Origin: CAZVXI01 sp964631295
GTDB lineage: Bacteria; Planctomycetota; Phycisphaerae; Phycisphaerales; SM1A02
Length of the DNA: 8,824 nt
Direction: 5' to 3'
Assembly: GCA_964631295.1 (NCBI GenBank)
Contig: CAZVXI010000133.1
Coordinates: 1 to 8,824, forward strand
A model generated the notes under the pieces. It had not been told where the DNA came from and made no database searches. It saw nothing but the letters and a program-made list of their open reading frames with translations. This document shows, one piece after another, positions 6,212 through 8,824 of this stretch. A program made the position numbers and the translations under genes. Numbering within the stretch: position 1 is the stretch's first letter; every line of letters begins with the position of its first letter.

Positions 6212-6520
6212 ATGCGATGTTTCTGCAGGTGCCAGTCCGGCAAAACGAACTTGAGTGCGACGGTACTCAGCGGCGTGCTGTTGCTGTTTGTGCTGTTGCC
6301 GATTGTGCAGTCGGGCAAGAACCACAATGGCGGAACGAAGACGCCTCACCACGGGCAGGTGCGCGAAGCGATCACCGGTGAGCCACACAGTGAGCAGTAC
6401 GCGGAGAAGGCGGCGCAGGCCGTCGATGCAGACAGTGAAGCTGAGACTGGCGACGAGACGGTCATCATCGATGAGTCGTATCTCGAAGATGACCCAGCCG
6501 ACGGGGGAGATTCCAGGTGA
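6212..6520 (+). CDS. Small single-pass membrane protein with acidic tail, unknown function
   Basis: I do not recognise this 102-residue protein. It starts with a short basic, Cys-containing segment (Cys3, Cys5, Cys7, with Arg and Lys), then one hydrophobic stretch at about residues 14-32 (LSATVLSGVLLLFVLLPIV). This is either a membrane anchor or an uncleaved or poorly cleaved signal. The remaining 70 residues are polar and strongly acidic towards the end (IIDESYLEDDPADGGD), with His46-His47 in the middle, and look unstructured. GAAAGG lies 8 nt before the ATG. Its TGA overlaps the GTG of the next gene by 4 nt, so the two are very likely translated together. By the positive-inside rule the N-terminus would be cytoplasmic and the acidic tail outside. 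A membrane tether for the downstream PQQ-repeat protein is my inference. Confidence 0.7.
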   Translation: MRCFCRCQSGKTNLSATVLSGVLLLFVLLPIVQSGKNHNGGTKTPHHGQVREAITGEPHSEQYAEKAAQAVDADSEAETGDETVIIDESYLEDDPADGGDSR

Positions 6521-6885
6521 ATCGCACCGTGAATGATTTTGTGTACGTGGGTTTCAATCGCCAGGTGATTGCGCTTGATCGATACACGGGTGAGATTATC
6601 TGGGACTGGAAAGCTCCCAAGAGCGGCTTCACATCGCTGCTGCTGGATGGCGACCGGTTGATCGTGTCGGTGAACGGGTATATGTACTGCCTCGAGCCGC
6701 TGCATGGCGATGTGGTGTGGACGAACGAACTCAAGGGTTACGGCGTGGGCATTGCAACGATGGCAAGCGCTGCCGGGTCGACTGGTGCAGCAGGTGGGGC
6801 GGCGCAGGCCCAGCAGCAGGCAGCGGCGGCGGCGGGCGCTGCTGCCGCGAGTTCCGCAGCGGCGGGCGCGGCCGCGAGCGGGTGA
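6517..6885 (+). CDS. Short PQQ/BamB-like beta-propeller repeat protein with Ala-rich tail
   Basis: The 122-residue product contains two repeats of the PQQ-like (WD40-type) kind seen in BamB and quinoprotein dehydrogenases: FVYVGFNRQVIALDRYTGEIIW (8-29) and LIVSVNGYMYCLEPLHGDVVW (48-68). Each has the V-x-V-x-x-x-x-x-x-x-x-L-x-x-x-x-G-x-x-x-W pattern. A full propeller needs seven or eight blades, so this chain could not close one unless several copies join or it completes another protein. Residues 83-122 are almost only Ala, Gly, Ser, Gln and Thr. There is no signal peptide, although such repeats normally work outside the cytoplasm. The GTG start has GGGGGAG at 6503-6509 and overlaps the upstream stop by 4 nt. 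Alternatives are a truncated remnant of a longer propeller, or the second half of a gene split from 6212-6520. No PQQ-binding or catalytic residues can be assigned. Confidence 0.72.
   Translation: MNRTVNDFVYVGFNRQVIALDRYTGEIIWDWKAPKSGFTSLLLDGDRLIVSVNGYMYCLEPLHGDVVWTNELKGYGVGIATMASAAGSTGAAGGAAQAQQQAAAAAGAAAASSAAAGAAASG
6763..6882 (+). repeat. GC-rich low-complexity region encoding the Ala/Gly/Gln tail
   Basis: About 120 bp made mostly of GCN, GGN and CAG codons encode the last 40 residues of the PQQ-repeat protein. The units are imperfect and no fixed period is seen, so it is low-complexity sequence and not a tandem array. The region is prone to slippage and length change. After the stop, 6886-7028 holds no gene and no convincing terminator. 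Confidence 0.75.
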
Positions 6886-7014
6886 TGTCACACAGGCACC
6901 CGGTACCCGCACGTGACCATCGGGTATTCACCGTGGCTGTGAACCGGCGCGACCACGACAGCCGCGCATGGCGGCGGGATCATCAGGTGCGTGCAGCCCG
7001 GCCAACGAATCGAC

Positions 7015-7020
7015 TACGAT
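7015..7020 (+). promoter_or_regulatory. Candidate -10 element just before the dehydratase gene
   Basis: TACGAT (5 of 6 to TATAAT) ends 8 nt before the ATG at 7029, so a transcript would begin about 2 nt before the start codon. There is no Shine-Dalgarno ahead of this ATG. No clear -35 box was found, so confidence is low. Confidence 0.3.
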
Positions 7021-7028
7021 TGCCCACA

Positions 7029-7982
7029 ATGTACGCAGCCACGATTGATGATGTCCGGGAGGCGGCGGAGCGCATCAGGCCTTATGCGCATCGCACGCCG
7101 GTGATGACCTGCTCGACCATCGACGAACTGGCAGGCAGGAAGGTGTTCTTCAAGTGCGAGAACTTTCAGCGTGTGGGCGCGTTCAAGTTCCGCGGCGCGT
7201 GCAATGCGATCATGAAGCTGCCCGATCACGCGGCAGAGCGTGGCATTGTCACACACAGTTCAGGGAATCACGCGCAGGCGGTGGCGCTTGCGTGCAAGCT
7301 GCGTGGCGTGGATGCGCACATCATCATGCCTCGCAATGCATCGAAGGTGAAGCGGGCCGCGGTTGAAGGGTACGGTGCCCGCATCTACGACTGTGATCCA
7401 AACCAGCATGCGCGCGAGTCGACCGCTGCTGCGATCATGGAACAGACAGGTTCCACGCTGATCCCGCCGTACGACCACCCGGACATCATCGCAGGGCAGG
7501 GTACAGCAGCGATGGAACTGCTCGAATCCCAGCCGGAACTTGATGCGATCATTGCGCCGGTCGGTGGGGGGGGATTGATGTCCGGCACCTGTGTTGCGGC
7601 GTCGGGTCTGGCGCCGAGAGTCCGCTTGTTCGGCAGCGAACCGACTGCCGCCGATGATGCGGCGCGGTCGATGGATCTCGGCAAGCGGCAGCCGGCGGTT
7701 GAGAATCCCGAAACGATTGCCGACGGGCTGCTCACAGGCCTGGGTGAGTTGACCTGGCCGATCATTCGCGATCATGCCGAGCGCATCTGGACAGTGGATG
7801 AGCCGCAGATTGTCGAGACGATGCGGCTTGTGTGGTCGCGGATGAAGATCATCATCGAGCCGAGCTGTGCAGTGCCGATCGCTGCGGTGCTCAGTGACGG
7901 CTTCGGAACATTGCGCGGCATCAAGCGCATCGGTGTGATCATCTCCGGCGGGAATGTCGATCTCGATCATCTGCCGTGGTGA
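7029..7982 (+). CDS. PLP-dependent serine/threonine dehydratase or serine racemase family enzyme
   Basis: The 317-residue product is a fold-type II PLP enzyme. Lys53 (GAFKFRGA) should form the internal aldimine. The substrate loop is S77-S78-G79-N80-H81, with Ser78 equivalent to the re-face Ser84 of mammalian serine racemase. The phosphate-binding tetraglycine loop is Gly179-182, and SGGNVDL (306-312) closes the cofactor site. Glu204, Ala208 and Asp210 match the divalent-metal site of serine racemase. The length, the metal site and the C-terminal blocks PETIADG, TWPIIRD and MK-IIIEP resemble eukaryotic-type serine racemase more than IlvA, whose regulatory ACT-like domain is absent. Likely activities are L-serine or L-threonine deamination to a 2-oxoacid and ammonia, serine racemisation, or 3-hydroxyaspartate ammonia-lyase; sequence alone does not decide. 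The ATG at 7029 is chosen over the long upstream open stretch, which overlaps the PQQ gene and lacks family sequence. Confidence 0.92.
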   Translation: MYAATIDDVREAAERIRPYAHRTPVMTCSTIDELAGRKVFFKCENFQRVGAFKFRGACNAIMKLPDHAAERGIVTHSSGNHAQAVALACKLRGVDAHIIMPRNASKVKRAAVEGYGARIYDCDPNQHARESTAAAIMEQTGSTLIPPYDHPDIIAGQGTAAMELLESQPELDAIIAPVGGGGLMSGTCVAASGLAPRVRLFGSEPTAADDAARSMDLGKRQPAVENPETIADGLLTGLGELTWPIIRDHAERIWTVDEPQIVETMRLVWSRMKIIIEPSCAVPIAAVLSDGFGTLRGIKRIGVIISGGNVDLDHLPW

Positions 7983-8024
7983 GGGTGCCAACATCTCTCT
8001 GCGCGCTCAGGTGGTGCGGGCTGT

Positions 8025-8824
8025 TTACTTCTCGCGTTCGGAGCGTTTGCGCTGGAGTTCAGCATTGATGAAGCCCTCGAGCGCGCCATCGAGGACAGTC
8101 TGCGGGTTGCCGACTTCGTGCCCCGTGCGATGGTCTTTCACGCGGTTGTCGTAAATGACATAGCTGCGAATCTGCGAGCCCCAGCCGCGGTCGACTTTGC
8201 CGCCGGTCGCTTCGTCGAGTTCTGCTTCGCGGCGTTCGTCTTCGATCTGTTCGAGCTTTGCCTGCAGGATGGACATCGCCTGCTTGCGGTTCTGGAGCTG
8301 CGCCTTATGGGTGGATGACACCACCATAATGCCTGTGGGCTTGTGCACAATGCGCACGGCTGAGGCGACTTTGTTCACGTTCTGCCCGCCCGGGCCGGAC
8401 GATCTGGCGTAGGTTGTCAGTTCGATGTCATTTTCATCGATTTCGACATCGGTTTCTTCGAACTCGGGTGTGACATCGACAGTTGCAAAGCTCGTCTGCC
8501 GCTTTCCCTGCGCATTGAATGGGCTGACACGGGCGAGTCGATGGGTGCCACGTTCGCATGCCATGTAGCCGAACGCATAGGTTCCCTTGACGTGATAGGT
8601 GACTTCGCTCACGCCGACTTCGGTGCCGTGCGTTCTGGAGATCTCCTCGACTTTCCAGCCCTGATTTTCCCAGTAGTAGAGGTACATGCGTTCGAGCATG
8701 GATGCCCAGTCGTCTGCCTCTGTGCCGCCATCGCCGGACTGAATGGCCACGAAGCAGTCGCGGTGATCGTGTTTGCCCGAGAGCAGTGACTGAAGTTCAA
8801 TCTTCTCCATATGGCGTGAGAGTT
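8025..8824 (-). CDS. prfB: Peptide chain release factor 2 (partial, N-terminus outside window)
   Basis: RF2 reads UGA and UAA and triggers peptide release. 265 residues are visible, ending at a TAA (8025-8027), and the frame is open to the window edge with four family-like residues before the first internal ATG at 8810, so about 100 N-terminal residues are missing. Counting from that ATG, QSGDGGTEADDWASMLERMY (24-43) opens the PCRF region. SPF at 96-98 (8525-8517) is the tripeptide that identifies RF2 over RF1, which has a P-x-T form. GGQ at 141-143 (8390-8382) is the catalytic motif in the peptidyl-transferase centre. WGSQIRSYV and NPQTVLDG are typical of the C-terminal part. The programmed +1 frameshift site found in most prfB genes would lie near codon 26, outside the window, and cannot be checked. 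It converges on the dehydratase gene with 42 bp between stops and no clear terminator there. Confidence 0.96.
   Translation of the reverse strand, partial: LSRHMEKIELQSLLSGKHDHRDCFVAIQSGDGGTEADDWASMLERMYLYYWENQGWKVEEISRTHGTEVGVSEVTYHVKGTYAFGYMACERGTHRLARVSPFNAQGKRQTSFATVDVTPEFEETDVEIDENDIELTTYARSSGPGGQNVNKVASAVRIVHKPTGIMVVSSTHKAQLQNRKQAMSILQAKLEQIEDERREAELDEATGGKVDRGWGSQIRSYVIYDNRVKDHRTGHEVGNPQTVLDGALEGFINAELQRKRSEREK

Noticed and set aside
6717..7028. N-terminal extension of the dehydratase frame
   Set aside because: The frame is open, but the sequence overlaps the PQQ gene out of frame, is Arg/Gly-rich and has no family match. The enzyme family begins at the ATG at 7029.
8808..8810. ATG at 8810 as the true start of prfB
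   Set aside because: The frame stays open to the window edge and the residues before this Met fit RF2; starting here would remove the N-terminal domain.
1..8824. A mobile element, CRISPR array, toxin-antitoxin or defence island
   Set aside because: No transposase, integrase, direct-repeat array, tRNA or att-like duplication, or toxin-like gene was found; nearly all genes are conserved housekeeping families with similar base composition.

Overview
The window looks like a chromosomal housekeeping region of a marine, Phycisphaerae-like member of the Planctomycetota. The grounds are a PEP-CTERM-type sorting tail in its PAPA form, an Na+/K+-type membrane pyrophosphatase with a large extracytoplasmic insert, high GC content, and a mixture of genes with and without Shine-Dalgarno sites. 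This placement is inferred from protein style, not from a database match. No phage, transposon, CRISPR or defence gene was seen.

Layout, left to right. At 1-342 (+) is the C-terminal end of a secreted or surface protein with a PEP-CTERM-like tail, followed by a good intrinsic terminator (371-401). On the minus strand is a two-gene unit: a YacP/Rae1-like NYN nuclease with a long disordered tail (1872 to 1021), which overlaps by 4 nt a DUF2314 lipoprotein (1024 to 470). Divergent from this, a plus-strand run begins with rpsU (2108-2296), behind a plausible sigma-70-type promoter. It continues with hppA (2523-5126, GTG start with a strong Shine-Dalgarno), rsfS (5194-5667) and panD (5714-6118). 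Next come a small single-pass membrane protein (6212-6520) overlapping by 4 nt a two-repeat PQQ/BamB-like protein with an Ala-rich tail (6517-6885), and then a serine/threonine dehydratase or serine racemase family enzyme (7029-7982). Converging on it from the right is prfB (RF2), whose N-terminal part lies outside the window (minus, 8025 to beyond 8824).

Functionally, four genes concern translation: ribosomal protein S21, the RsfS silencing factor, release factor 2, and the YacP-like nuclease if it acts as B. subtilis Rae1 does. The pyrophosphatase recovers the energy of PPi made by biosynthesis and, by its sequence signatures, probably pumps Na+. PanD supplies beta-alanine for pantothenate and CoA. 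The dehydratase is a PLP enzyme of hydroxy-amino-acid metabolism. No gap between genes exceeds 300 bp; the largest are 1873-2107 and 2297-2522.

Most of the window is ordinary conserved content. The parts most worth a second look are the roughly 110-residue His/Asp-containing insert in HppA, the membrane-anchor plus two-blade PQQ gene pair, the disordered tail of the YacP homologue, and a repeated arrangement of -10-like hexamers just upstream of ATGs that lack a Shine-Dalgarno, which suggests leaderless transcripts.
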